Part shown: positions 13,735 through 26,306 of the stretch, piece by piece
How the letters are laid out: each line of letters begins with the position of its first letter
How positions within the stretch are numbered: the stretch's first letter is position 1
Source: Ricinus communis
Taxonomy: Eukaryota; Streptophyta; Magnoliopsida; Malpighiales; Euphorbiaceae
Assembly (NCBI RefSeq): GCF_019578655.1
Contig: NC_063257.1
Location: 8,060,001 to 8,124,000 of the forward strand
Length of the DNA: 64,000 nucleotides
Reading direction: 5' to 3'
Made by a program: the position numbers and the translations under genes
The notes under the pieces: model-generated
What the model was told of the DNA's origin: nothing
The model's input: the letters and a program-made list of their open reading frames with translations, nothing else
The model's database searches: none

Positions 13735-16539
13735 AGACAATTTGATACTATTTTGTCCTTACGCAGGAAAGAAATATTTTGTTAATTAGCCTCGTGAATT
13801 CAAACTCGATCGAGTATCATGAAAGTTTGGCACTCAACAATACCTTTTTCACCAATCATGCAACCAATAATTAAGATTAGGTAGTCATTAGAGTAATAAT
13901 CCAATTGTCGAGTCTGTCTGACAGTGCAAGAGTTTACTAAATTATAGCACATATAATATAGTTATGTGTTGTAAATTTTCATTTTCATTATTATCTTCAT
14001 CGTGTATACAATGTAATATTTATGTTTACTAAAACTTTATGATTTCTGAAACTACAGGAGATTCGGTAATCACACAACTCCTATTAATAGCAGATAAAAA
14101 GCTCAGAAAAATTAAGATTACGTGCAAGTCATCGAGGAGGGTTTTAAAGTCATCATCGGAGCAAGACTTGTGCTGATATTGTTTCAGAGGTGTGTCCATA
14201 CGTGCACGGGTCTGGTTAAGGACAAAACCTATTTCTATATACAGGAAGGATTATTCCTTCAGGAAAAATGCTTCCTGCACGCATCAAGAATTTCTCTCAA
14301 TAACTTTTCACGAATTGATTGGATTTGAGTTACTAAGCATTCAAGACCATAAGGAAATAAGGGTATGATTCAATGGAATTCTTGACATTTACATTCTTTT
14401 GGTTAAGACAGGAGGTATTTAAATTAGAAAAGCAGTATTATCATATTAAGGGTAAATTTCTAACTGTACTCCCTGACTATAAATGTGTTTTTATTATAGT
14501 CCCTAAATCTTAATTTCATTGCAAAGCTCTTTGCACTTTTAATTTTAGTATTCTTAGTAATTCTAAAATCATTTTTGCTTGTTCTTTTGAAAATATCTCA
14601 TTGTAAATAAAATGTGACATTATAGCTTAATATATTTAATATTTTTATAAATTTGATACATTTATAATTGTATTATATCCCTTTACATTTTAATAAAAGT
14701 TTTCTCAGAATTAACCTAAAATAACTTTACTAATACCAAAATTAAATTTTAAAAAATTTTATAATACATATTAAAATTTAGAAATCAATGCAACTAGGCT
14801 TAATGGGAATACAGCTGAAATGAAAATTACCCCATTATTTTAAGTATGAAAATGAAATAATTTATTCCTTTTTGCTCCCTAATTTTAAAATATTAATCAA
14901 CTGAAAACTTACTTCTTCCTAACCTTCATTCCAAAGAAAAGTTATAAAAATGTAATACTTTAATTCATCTTTTCAAAAGAAAATCCCTTTTTTTTTTTTT
15001 TTTTTTTTTGAAAGGAGACGGTCAATTTGCTACCTAAACCATATTTTTCAATTATAAATTGAAAAAATTGTAGCTAGAATTGAAAATAGACGTATTTATA
15101 AAACTGAATTCGATAAATTTGAATAATTGAAAAATAAATGATGAAAAGTTTGGCATTTCACCTAAAATCGTTTTAGTCTTAATTTGATTTTTTCGTCATT
15201 ATCTATCTTAATTTGATAGATTATGATTTTTATTGTGATTTCACCTAAAATCATTGAAGATTTCTAGTCTTAATTTTGATTTCTAATTTATTTCTTTTTC
15301 ACAATCTATTTCAATTTGATGGACTATTATTGTTATTGCGGGTAAGAACTAGTTACAGTGGTACTCTTTCTTCCTTCCTTTTAAATTTCAATATTATTGT
15401 TGCGGAATAAGCAATAGTTATAATGGTGTTCCCTCTCCTTTCTTTTTCAATTTCAATTTTATGGACTCTCATTATATGGTTCGAGTAAAAAATTAACTCT
15501 GATAGCGTTTTCTCTTTCTTTCTTTTTTATTTTTTTCTTCTAATTTTTTAGATTGAATTCATTTTTTAAATTTTCTTTTACATTTTTAAATTATGAATCA
15601 ATTTATTTATGATCCCAATTCTTTACGGGTTTGCATGATACTGTATTTTAAAGATTTTTTAAAGAAAAATTCACTAGTATGGAAACAAAATTGAAATTAA
15701 GTATTATTTGATACTTACTTTCTATAAATGTGTGTGAAATTCACTTCCTTAAATTTGAGGCAAATCCTTTAAGTAATTGGGTCAATAAATTAATTTATAC
15801 CTGGCTAATAAGTTCAACAGACAAATTACCACTTAAACGGGTTTTAGTTGCATATTCTTTTTCAGAGTTCAAATATTTATGGAAAAAAAGAAAAAGATAA
15901 GACTGTGCATTATCAGAGAGGCCATGACCCTGCCCTTTAGGGTCTTGTTTGGCAATAATATTATTGCAGTTTAAAAATAATAATTACAAAATAAAATCTA
16001 AATTTATTAAAATTTAATAATTATTATTTATTAAAAAATTTATAATTTATAATTTAATATGTAAATTAGAAAATTATTAATATTTAAATTAATTTATAAT
16101 TATCAATAAATTTTTGTAATTATCTAATTAAATATTTAAATATTTTTAAACAGTTCTTAATAATATATATTTAAATGTTAATAATTTTGAATGTTATATA
16201 ATTATTAAAAATTCAACCACGTAATTATAAAATCTTATCAAATTTATAGAAAACCTTTTTAATTATTAAGTTATTGTAATTTTATTTGGCAAGGAACTGA
16301 ATTATAGTCGTTGCAATACTAATATGAGCTTCAATTTGTCAACCCTAAATCAAATGAACAACATTTCATATTGAAATTCTTAATTGTAACTTATGTAAGG
16401 ATCCTTTTACTTCTACACAACAAGTTTTCATTTTCATTTCCAAGACTTCACAAAAAGTAAAGAAAGAGTAAATTAAGCTGTAAAGATAAAAAGAAGAAAC
16501 ACAAGTGAAAATATAGCCAACTAAAAGGACCCACAGAGT
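13735..16539. other. Intergenic, AT-rich, no gene seen
   Basis: Nearly 2.8 kb without a supported gene. It contains a poly-T run near 14991-15009 and, at about 15160-15500, a loosely repeated T-rich segment in which phrases such as CACCTAAAATC and AATTTGAT recur. The 3' UTR of the desaturase gene probably occupies the last few hundred bases. Confidence 0.6.
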
Positions 16540-17810
16540 TTACAGTGGGACCTCCCTATTGAAAATCCAGCTAAACTTGGCGCTCTGTGGCTTCATCTTC
16601 TTAGCCCTTTCATCGGCTCGCTCTTGTAGCTTCCTAATCCTAGGCGCTAACCCACACACAAAGTCCTGTGCACGTCTCCCTTCACCCGTCATGCCCTCCA
16701 ACTTTTCTAATCCCCACCGTCCAATCAAAAACTCCAAGATATCTGCATAATCATCCGCCGTATATACCCCAAGTCGCTGAGCAACGGCTGAGAAATGCTG
16801 AAACAATTGCGGGTCCTGCCCGTCGTACATCAAGTGGGCTGGCATTGTGATTTTCTTGTGCATCATGTCAGCTATTGCTACCATTGCACCTGTGGGGTCT
16901 ACTTCTAGCAGCTTCTCAACGATCCTAGCGTAAGCATTCTCGTGCCGCTTCTCGTCTGATGCTATTGTGCCGCATATGCGCGCTAGTATTGGATCACCGC
17001 CCTCTTTAGCTAAACGCGCCGTATTACCGTGTGAGACAAATGTGGCTCGCTCTTGGAATGAAGTGTATACATAGCCCAAGTAGGGATTATTCTCTGTTCC
17101 CGGGTCCTACACATTTTAATTAACAAATAATTATTTTCTTTTTCATATTAAAAAATTAAAATTAAAGAAGAAATTAAAGAAAACATATGGGAAAACCTTA
17201 CCATGCCAGCTCCAATCAAGTACTGCACAGTTTTTTCAATCATGAGCATATCAACCCGACCCGACAAATACAGGAAACTCCTAAGCAAATCGCCATGCCG
17301 GTTCTCTTCAGCAGTCCAAGAACGGGTCCATAAGGCCCATGGATTGTTACTAGCCCCAGTCTCATCTTTAACACCATCCAGTGTATTAATCATGGTCTGA
17401 TAAGTGGGCAATGCATCTTCGGTAATCATATCCCCAACAAGCACAACAAAGTACTCGTCAGGAAGCTCAGCCGTCCGATCACGTAGGGCCCTCACCTGAT
17501 CAGTGAACTCATCAAATGGTAATGCAGGGTCAGGTAAGAAGTTTTGGGGTTGCCAGCATTTATCTACTGGTTTTAAGAGCGGAAGTACTTCTTGTGTAGC
17601 CCAATTCTCTAATGACTTGAATATTTCTATTTTTTCTTGTGGCATTGAGTGGGTCTTTGTCTGGTGCTTTAGCGGCTGTGCTGGTGCAGCCACGGCAGCA
17701 AGGGGTTTTAGACGACGGAGCTGTGGTGGTTGGAGGCTGTGGTGGTGTCGGGTCCATGTAAAATTGTGGTGGCTGCTGAGGCTGAGGCTGAGGCAGTGGG
17801 AGGCTTGCAT
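16540..17810 (-). CDS. Plastid stearoyl-ACP (acyl-ACP) desaturase, 2 exons
   Basis: Soluble di-iron plastid enzyme inserting a cis double bond (normally delta-9) into stearoyl-ACP using ferredoxin and oxygen. Exons: 17202-17810 and 16540-17106, total 391 residues, the family norm. The ATG at 17810 starts a Ser/His-rich transit peptide; GTG at 17822 extends the frame but is not a plausible start. Maturation is expected near residues 35-55, before [16 protein letters not shown]. Di-iron ligands are all present: Glu131, Glu169 and His172 (in EENRH), Glu222 (in FQERAT), Glu255 and His258 (in DEKRH). The body is clearly diverged from housekeeping FAB2/SSI2 sequences, with for example [22 protein letters not shown] in the N-terminal helix region, so it may be a secondary isoform. 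Residues near the substrate channel ([11 protein letters not shown]) are conservative, favouring ordinary delta-9 activity. A TATATATG box lies at about 17923-17929. Confidence 0.94.
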
Positions 17811-17923
17811 TTTGCAGCACACTCTGGTGCACTTCTGGTTTTGGAGCAGTACAAGTGGAGTAGCAACTGATGTAGGGAAGGAACTTTATTTGTACAGCAG
17901 AAATGACTGACTTTTAGTCTTCA

Positions 17924-17929
17924 TATATA
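17924..17929 (-). promoter_or_regulatory. TATA box of the desaturase gene
   Basis: TATATA on the - strand, about 115 bp upstream of the ATG at 17810. Correct orientation and distance. Confidence 0.5.
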
Positions 17930-19805
17930 GCCTCTTTTAGCGACCAAAATTCCAGTTATGCCATTGTGGATTCATGTTCTTACAAATCTATCATCTATTT
18001 CTGAAAATACATTATTTTTATATATAAGATGTAAAAATTATTAATTTTTCAAAATTAAACATCACCTCATAAACGGCTGGAGAAGCCAATTGGCCTATTC
18101 AAATTTTTATCAGTACTAATTAATAAAATCTCATTAAAAGATCACAAATGTTAGTTGAGAATATATATTTTGAGAAGCAGGATTGAGGAGGGAAAACAAA
18201 AAGGGTAGAAGGGTCTTTTAAGAAGAAGAGAAAACAAGGGGTGCACTGGTTTCCAAAGAGGTAAAAAAACAAACTGTGGGTATTCTATCTTTAGAAAAAA
18301 GAAAGAAATTGTCAAATTGAGGAGTAGAGGTGAGTTGGAGGGAGAATGCTGAGACTTGACATACTGACGACAACACATTCCACTTTCAAAACAAAAACAC
18401 ATTGTTTCTTTGGAAACATCAAAACTCTTAACAATTCTTTTTTTTTTTCTTTTTCTTTTCAAGAATTCTAAGGTGTCAAAGGAAAATAGAAAAAAATAAA
18501 AATAAAGAGTAATTAAGAGGTTGATTGAATTGAAAAATTTTACACGAAAAGTTTTATAAAATCTATCGATTTAACTTGAGTTTGTCATTTCACTACTAAA
18601 TAAGTAGTTTAAATTTATAGATTTTAAATATTTTTTTTACTTTTTAAAATCTTAATCTTTTCAATTAGTAATTAAAAAATATAAAATTTATTATTTTAGA
18701 AGAATGATATATTATTATATTCTTTATTTTAATGTTATTCCTAACAAACTTATTTTGTTTTAAAATTATTTTTAATTTTATATAAAAATTTATTGCTTTC
18801 ATGCTTAATCTAATTTAAAATTTTAGAAATCTATAGATTTTGAATTTATGAATTTTAAATTCATAAATTCTAATTAAATCTATAAATCTCAAAATTTCTC
18901 AACTTAAATAATATCCAAAACATATATTAAAAAAAAAAAAAAAACGAAACGCGACATTTATGAATTTAGAAATTATTTAATCGACAGCAGTGCTTTAGAT
19001 TTTTGTCGTAGATTTTAGGTAGGCTTTTAAAGTTCAAGTTGCACTAAGGCTTGGATTTTGCTACAACAACTATAGCAATTTCTGCACGCTGCTCCCCTTC
19101 AGAAGCAAGATTAGATCGACACTGTTATATAATAAATAGAATTGGTAATTCAATATATTAAAAGTTCGATCACCCATCTAATTGATTACATTAGTAGAGT
19201 TATTTATTCGACTGATTTAATAAAACCTTAATATCTTTATTTTAAATATTTATAATAAAATCTATATAAATAAGATAGTGAAACTATCTGATAAATTTAG
19301 TTAAATCAATCAACTAAATTGTAATTTAATTGATTTTTTAGTTTTTAAATCAGACTATTTATTAATTTTGGGTTTAACTTTTTTTTATTTAATTTTTTTA
19401 TCAATTAAAAATAATTATTTTCGGGCGATTTATAAGAATATATACTGCATAAAAGAAACGTTATCTTTTAGTGTTGGCTAAACAATTCGAATTCCATCTT
19501 CAAAAACAAGAATATACTCACCCACATTCTTAATTAGTCCTTATTGTTAATAAATTAGATAAGTTATATCAATTATTTTATAAATTTATTTAGATTTGGT
19601 ATATACATTATAATTAATAAGAGAGTAATATATATATGTATAAGTATTCTACACTTTAATATTGGATGATTGATATATATTTCATCATCTAAAATTAACA
19701 AATATATATGAATTATTTGTCTAATGTATGGTGAAAGCATACACTGAATCTAGACAATGATGTTTTTATATATAAATTAAATAGTATGCAAACTCATGCG
19801 TTGTT

Positions 19806-19895
19806 AAAAAAAGAATTAAGATAATAATAAAACTTAATTTTCACATATGGCACCAATTGATAACTCGATAAATAAAGGTAAGCTATTTAACAAAA
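19806..19895. repeat. Direct repeat, copy A (partner at 20263-20361)
   Basis: Shares with 20263-20361 a block containing AATAATAAAACTTAATT, CACATATGG and CCAATT, then ATAACTCGAT and AATAAAGG. The two copies are about 460 bp apart with several substitutions. The arrangement suggests remnants of one larger mobile element, but no termini or coding domains were recognised. Confidence 0.6.
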
Positions 19896-20262
19896 TCTTT
19901 GAAAACTGATTTTAATCTCCAACAGATATGAAAGAATGGTTAGAAGTCGGACAGAGTTGTATATTCGGCTACTCACTCTGATAATAAAATCTGTAATTTG
20001 TAAGAGAGTGGTTAAAATGTGTAAAGGTATTAGATAACATCTTCATGTAATACCGTGTCCTCGTTTCTTATATAAGAGGGTGGTTACAATGTATAAAGGT
20101 GTCAGGTAGCATCTTCCTGCATTGACATTTTTTAGTTATGTTACGAGAAAAACTCTTCTATTTGTAGATCGTCCTACTCATATTAAAATTTATTTTCTTA
20201 TTTGTTAACAGAATTTTAGATTGGATTGGATTCTGACTAGACACAATCTTTTAAAGTCATGC

Positions 20263-20361
20263 GTTAAGAGAAGAATTAAAAATAATAATAAAACTTAATT
20301 CCCACATATGGCGCCAATTAATAACTCGATGAATAAAGGCGAGTTATCAATAAAGTCTACC
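20263..20361. repeat. Direct repeat, copy B (partner at 19806-19895)
   Basis: Second copy of the repeat described at 19806. The DNA between the copies contains its own weak internal duplication (GAGAGTGGTTAAAATG near 20003 and GAGGGTGGTTACAATG near 20086). Confidence 0.6.
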
Positions 20362-20703
20362 AAAGACACAATCTTTTAAAATCCCTATTACAGTGGAATG
20401 TAACCTTAGCCAATTCAATCTCTCTCAGATGGAAGAAGTTGTATTACAGTACTTAGTTGTCACATATATAAATTTACAAATCCTTTTTTATATTTTTAGC
20501 TCCATCTAACTATATGGTTTTGGTCCCTAAGAACCCTATCACATATTTCTTTTCTACAACATAACATAATGATAAAACAATGTTTATGTCATTAATTTTC
20601 ACGCTTGACACATGGGTAGAATGAAAGATAAAAGGGAGGTTGAATCTGTGGTGGAAGCAACATAACTTTTTCTTTTTCTTTATATCGTGTATAGCAGTCT
20701 AGG

Positions 20704-20986
20704 TGTTGAAAAAAGAAATGAAGAAAGAGTGACCTCAGACACTGCACAGGCAGAAAAGCCTGTGTAGGACAGTTCATCACAGGCCCTGAGAAAGGGAGCA
20801 ACCATCCCTGTGACAAGGTAAGGTAACTCCAATCTTTCCTAGAAAAGAAAGGGACGTTGGACAAAGATACCAAGGCAACCAAGTAGAATAGGCTACCGTT
20901 GTGTATGTACATATAAATACCAACATAATCAATTGTAAAAGATCAGAATTATATAATCAAACAATTCATCATCTCAATTTTCTACA
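20704..20986 (+). repeat. 5' LTR of the copia element
   Basis: Begins TGTTGAAA and ends TTCTACA, with the standard TG..CA termini. A TATA-like ATATAAATA near 20910-20918 may be the element promoter. Same length as the 3' LTR. Confidence 0.95.
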
Positions 20987-20998
20987 TGGTATCAGAGC
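20987..20998 (+). other. Primer-binding site (tRNA-iMet) of the copia element
   Basis: TGGTATCAGAGC immediately abuts the 5' LTR. It is complementary to the 3' end of plant initiator tRNA-Met, the usual primer of plant copia elements. Confidence 0.92.
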
Positions 20999-21042
20999 AG
21001 GTTTAACCTGTACCCATCATCTACCAATTTTTTTTTTCCAGC

Positions 21043-24000
21043 CATGTCTCAAAATGACAAATTAACCAACATAACACTTAAAGGCAATTTCAACTATTTC
21101 GAATGGTCGAAATCAGCATACATTGCCCTCAGCGGCAAAAGAAAGCTGGGATTCATCACTGGGCCAAGCCACAGCCGAAGCCAGAAAGGCCGGAGGCCCC
21201 AACAGAAGAAGAACTAGACAGAATGGAAGAATGGCAAACGACTGACCATTTGGTCATGTCAATGCTTACAAACACCATGGAGACACAGATCTCCAGACTC
21301 TGTATCTTACTAGAGTCTTCAAAATCAATTTGGGATAAAATGCAGAGCCTATATGGCCACCAGCACAATTTCACGCACATATTTAGACTCAAGCAAGAGT
21401 TGTCACAAGTCACACAGGGGACTAAAAACTCATCTCAATATGCAACAGAAATACTCACAAAATGGGAAGAGTTGCAGAGTTACCTTCCGCCATCAAACAA
21501 CCCAGAGGAGCTACAACGACGAGCAGAACAAGATCTCATTTTTACCTACCTGGGAGGTTTGGACTCAAGCTACGAAAGCTTGAGATCACAGATCCTCCTT
21601 GGAGGAGAACTCCCCAAAATCGATGATGTAATCGCAACAATACAACGTGAGGAGACTTGAAGGAGCACTATGAACCCTGTCCTGACCTCGCAGATAGCCA
21701 TGCCTTCACCATCCGTCGAGAATCAGCCCGGGCGAGGGGAGGACCGAGCGCCATCACACGCTATGACCACTGCCAAAGGCAGGGTCACTCCCGCGATGGT
21801 TGTTGGCACCTCTACCCCCACCTACGGCCATCTCGGGGGTGGGAAGGACCTGGGGGAGTGAAGAAAGGGGGCAAAGGAGAGAAATGGGGTGGTAGCGGCC
21901 GAAGAGACCATCGAGCAAGGTTATATATCGAGAGTGAGAATGGGAGCAGCGAGAGTGTTCTTTTAGGTTAAGGGAGTCAGGTATACATACCGGGTCAAAT
22001 AAACAAACCCGACCCGACTCCATGATCCAACCCGTCCTCACTGCAACCCGACCCGACTCTACGACCCAACCCGGCAGCGAGCAATCCGACCCGACCCACC
22101 TGTCTGCTGCTTCCAATTCTAACCTGACCCGCCCTCATGAACCCGACCCGACTATCTCCTTTCAACTGAACCAATTACTGTCTCAAATCCAGACTCTGGT
22201 TCAGAATCAACAACCCAGTGGGTCAGGTTTGGTATCTAACTCATTTAATTCTGTTCCAACAAAATTAACTCACTGCTCTACTGATTGGATTATTGACTCC
22301 GGTGCCTTTGACCACATGACTTGGGATTTAATGAAATTGCAAAATTTCTCTCCCGGGAAAACCCTTCAGCATGTGACAGTCGCTAACGGACACAATATTC
22401 CAATCCAAGGTAGCGACAATACTGCATTACTCAATCAAACTCTCAACAATATCTTATTTATTCCTGCCTTTAAATCTAATCTTTTATCCGTCGACCGGAT
22501 CACTAATGAATTCAAATGCAATGTTATTTTTTCACCGTCTACTGTTATGTTTCAGGATCGCACTACAGGGACGATGATTGGTGAAGGATCTTATGACAAT
22601 GGTCTATACTATCTTAAGAACTCCATCAGTCAATGTTTTATGTCTGCAAAAAGGGACAATCAGGGCATTTTAATGCATCTACATTTTGGACATCTGTCCG
22701 AGTCTGTCTTGAATACATTATTCTGTTATAATTTAAATTCCAGTCATTGTGAGATTTGCAAATTTTCCAAATACACTCGTCTTCCTTTTCCTCTCTCATC
22801 TCGCACTTCTGAAAAAACCGTTTGAATTAATTCACTCTGACGTTTGGGGCCCCGCTCCCGTCACTGCTTACAATCATTTTAGGTATTTTGTCACCTTTAT
22901 TAATGATTACACCCGCATGACATGGGTCTATTTATTAAAAGGTAAAAATGAAGTTTTCTCATATTTTTAAGAATTCTTCCACTTTGTTACAACTCAATAC
23001 ACTGCTAGTATTAAAAATTTTCGATCTGACAATGGTACAGAATATATCAATCATCACTTTTAAAACTTCTTTAAAAAGGAGGGCATTCTTCATCAGACTA
23101 CATGCATTAATACCCCTGAACAAAACGGGATCGCTGAAAGGAAAAATCGGCATCTGCTTAATGTCACCCGTACTCTACTCTTTCAAAATAACGTTCTCTC
23201 TATTTTTTGATCCGATGCTCTCCTTACTACTACTTATCTTATTAATCGTCTTCCAACTGCTAAACTCCGCAATCTCAGCCCTTTAGAACTCCTCAAAAGT
23301 CGAAAAATTGAGCTAGGGCACATTCGTATTTTTGGATGTACTGCCTTTGTTCATATTAAGCGCCTTCACAAATTTGACAAAAATTCTGCCAAAACCATCT
23401 TTTTAGGCTACTCCATTGACAAGAAAGGATACAAATGTTATGATCCCCTCACTCACAAAGTCTATGTTTCCAGGAATGTCACCTTTTTGGAACACGAACC
23501 ATATTACAAATCTCATGATATTTATAGTACTAACCCGCAGCATTCTCATGGGCCATCCACATTATTTCCGCATATTTTTTCTTTTTAAGATCTCAGCAGT
23601 TCCAGTCTGAACCCTCATCTAGAGGGGGAGCCTCCTTCTTCCGACTTAAGGCCAATCCCTTCAGGTGGAGACACTATTGCTAGAAGTGAGGAAATTATAG
23701 AAATTACAACTCCACAAGAAGCGATTGCCTTAAGACGCTCCACTCGAACAACTAGACCATCTGTCAGGTTAAGGGATTACGTATCCCATAAGGTATCATA
23801 TCCAATTTGCAACTTCATCTCTTATGATCACATGTCTCATAACTATCGAGCCTATCTAGGGAATCTCATGGCACACAAAGAACCCAACTCATTCTATGAG
23901 GCCAATACTAACCCAAAATGGTGTAAGGCCATGGAGGAAGAGATATCTGCCTTAGAAAAAAATAACACTTGAAAAATTGTCCCCTTACCATCAAATAGAA

Positions 24001-25469
24001 AACCTGTAAGATGTAAATGGGTTTACAAGATAAAATTCAACTGTGACAGATCAATCGAGCGATATAAAGCCAGATTAGTTGCCAAAGGATTTACTCAAAC
24101 CTATGGCGTCGATTATCAGGAAACCTTCGCTCCTGTAGCAAAAATAAACACAGTTCATATTTTATTATCTGTTGCCACTAACTCAGGTTGGAGTCTATTT
24201 CAAATGGATGTAAAGAATGCCTTCCTCCAAGGAAATTTAGAAGAAGAAGTTTACATGACTCTTCCTCCAGGTCACAAGTCCACTTCAGACTCATCATTGA
24301 TATGTAAGCTAAACAAAGCAATTTATGGTTTAAAGCAGTCTCTAAGAGCATAGTATGTCAAGCTAAGTCTTTTTCTCCTTAATATTAATTTCAATAAATG
24401 TACCTCAGATTCCTCAATGTTTGTTAAACACAGTCACTTATGCACCATTATTATCTTGGTTTATATTGATGACAACATCATAACCGGGAACAACAATGAA
24501 GAAATTGAAAAAGTTAAGGAAAGGTTAAAAAGGGAATTCGACATCAAGGACCTTGGTCAGCTCTCATACTTTCTTGAAATAGAAATAGCCAAATCACAAA
24601 AAGGTCTATTTCTATCTCAAAGAAAGTATGTACTCGACCTCCTAAAAGAAACAGAGAAACTAGGAGCTAAGCCTACGTCCACTCCAATGGAAACTAATGT
24701 CAAACTCAACTTAGAAGATGGTAATCCATTAGATAACATAGGGCACTATCAATGGCTAGTAGGAAAGTTAATTTATCTAACTGTTACTAGACTTGATATC
24801 TCCTATGCTGTAAGTATGATAAGCCAATTTATGCATGTTCCCCGTACCAGCGACTTGGATGTTGTTGATAGAATCCTTAGATACCTCAAAGGCACTCCAG
24901 GTCAAGGTATTTGGATGAAAAATAATCACTCTAAACTATAATTGGTTTCTCTGATGTAGATTGGGCAGGAAGTAGCGATAGGAAATCAACAACGGGTTTT
25001 TGCACATTTGTAGGAGGCAACCTGGTAACATGGAAAAGTATAAAAGCAAAGTGTAGTGGCAAGGTCAAGTGCAGAGGTAGAATATAGAGCTATGGCTTCC
25101 ACAACAAGCGAGCTTACTTGGATCAAACAAGTACTCTTCGACATGAGGATTGATCATAAAGAACCTATGTTGATGTACTGTGATAATCAAGCTGCCCAAC
25201 ATATTGCATCCAATCCAGTATTCCATGAACGTACTAAACACATTGAGGTAGAATGTCACTTCATCAGGGAGAAGGTACAGTTAAGCAAAATAAAAACTCC
25301 ATTTGTCAGGAGTCATGATCAATTGACCGATATATTTACAAAAGCCCTAAATAAGCTTAGTCATCAGACCATTCCCAGCAAGATGGGTTCGATCGACCTC
25401 TACGAACCCAACATGAGGGGAAGTGTTGAAAGAAGAAATGAAGAAAGAGTGACCTCAGACACTGCATAG
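21043..25469 (+). pseudogene. Degenerate copia gag-pol coding region
   Basis: Gag starts at 21043 but loses frame near 21170 and meets a stop at 21658. The zinc knuckle near 21750-21800 has lost its first cysteine (Tyr in its place). The protease with the DSGA active site is near 22290. The integrase zinc-binding HHCC region is near 22670-22770 and the DDE core near 22840-23140, broken by stops. Reverse transcriptase spans about 23990-24940 with the catalytic YIDD near 24462; stops at 23971 and 24352 appear to replace tryptophan codons. RNase H runs from about 24940 to 25400 with a frameshift near 25050. The polyprotein is therefore dead, though each domain is recognisable. Confidence 0.92.
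25415..25423 (+). other. Polypurine tract of the copia element
   Basis: GAGGGGAAG directly precedes the 3' LTR and would prime plus-strand synthesis. Confidence 0.85.
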
Positions 25470-25706
25470 GCAGAAAAGTCTGTGCAGGGCAGTTCATCAC
25501 AGGCCCTGAGAAAGGGAACAACCATTCCTGTGACAGGGTAAGACCACTCCAACCTTTCCCAGAAAAGGAAGGGACGTTGGACAGAGATACCAAGGCAACC
25601 AAGTATAATAGGCTACCGTTGTGTATGTACATATAAATACCAACACAATCAATTGTAAAAGATCAGAATTATATAATCAAACAATTCATCATCTCAATTT
25701 TCTACA
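25424..25706 (+). repeat. 3' LTR of the copia element
   Basis: 283 bp, collinear with the 5' LTR without indels and with about 17 substitutions. It is followed by the CTAGG target duplication. Confidence 0.95.
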
Positions 25707-25711
25707 CTAGG

Positions 25712-26306
25712 CTATACTAAAGGTTAAATTATTCCTTTTTATTACCGATTATAATTAAAAAAAAGTTAAATATCCTATTTTTATTTATTTTACATTTTAA
25801 TTATTTAATGTGATTTATAATATTTTATAATTATCTGTAAGAAATATTTAATAGTATTAAAAAAAATTATAAAACTATTTTTAAATATGCATAGATATAG
25901 TAATACATGTGAATGTGTATACATATATACTATTGCTCCCATTTAATAAACTTGTCTAAATTTACCACTGGTCAGATGCAAGTGCAACAATTTAATTATG
26001 TGCCAATGACAGTGATGACGATTACTTTTTACTGTAATTGATTATTGATTATTGATTGTTGATTTTCTTTTCTGGCCCAATGAATTGAGAGAGCATCAAG
26101 ATTTTGAGTTTATACTCAATTGACCACAAATGAACTATATATACTTGAGCCTGTCACTGTTTATTTTTTGTTTATTTATTTTCAATCTTTTTCTTTTTCT
26201 TCTTTTACAAACGGGTAGCGGCCTTTACACAATCTTTCCAAATGGGCACAACATTAACAATGTAATTAAAAGGAATCAATTAATAAATAATAGTATTAAG
26301 TAATGA
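25712..26306. other. Intergenic, includes the TED7-like 3' UTR
   Basis: AT-rich DNA without coding signals. The part nearest 26306 is presumably the 3' UTR of the TED7-like gene on the - strand. Confidence 0.6.

Larger units (their letters stand above)
17935..20703. other. Intergenic region with old repeat fragments
   Basis: No gene is supported. A perfect 14-bp-arm palindrome (GAATTTATGAATTT with a one-base centre) lies at 18842-18870. A diverged direct repeat pair occurs at about 19806-19895 and 20263-20361 and is listed separately. The segment just upstream of 20704 is the target site of the copia insertion. Confidence 0.6.
20704..25706 (+). mobile_element. Ty1/copia LTR retrotransposon, full length but decayed
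   Basis: A 5003-bp element bounded by 283-bp LTRs and flanked by the 5-bp target duplication CTAGG (20699-20703 and 25707-25711). A primer-binding site TGGTATCAGAGC directly follows the left LTR, as expected for initiator tRNA-Met priming, and a purine tract (GAGGGGAAG, 25415-25423) precedes the right LTR. Domain order is gag, protease, integrase, reverse transcriptase, RNase H, which defines the copia superfamily. The coding region carries several stop codons and frameshifts, so the copy cannot act on its own. The LTRs differ at about 17 of 283 positions by eye, mostly transitions, implying insertion a few million years ago under usual plant rates. It is inserted in intergenic DNA between the desaturase and TED7-like genes. 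Confidence 0.96.

Noticed and set aside
15945..16285. Possible MITE marked by TTGTTTGGCAA and TTATTTGGCAA
   Set aside because: The two motifs are in the same orientation, not inverted, and the interior is plain AT-rich DNA, so the terminal inverted repeat of a MITE is missing.
17503..17910. Long open frame on the + strand across the desaturase exon 1
   Set aside because: Antisense to a clear desaturase exon; its composition reflects the Pro/Gln/Ser-rich transit-peptide region.
18842..18870. 29-bp palindrome in AT-rich DNA
   Set aside because: Perfect arms, but short and made of A/T-rich words expected by chance in such sequence. No flanking element was found.
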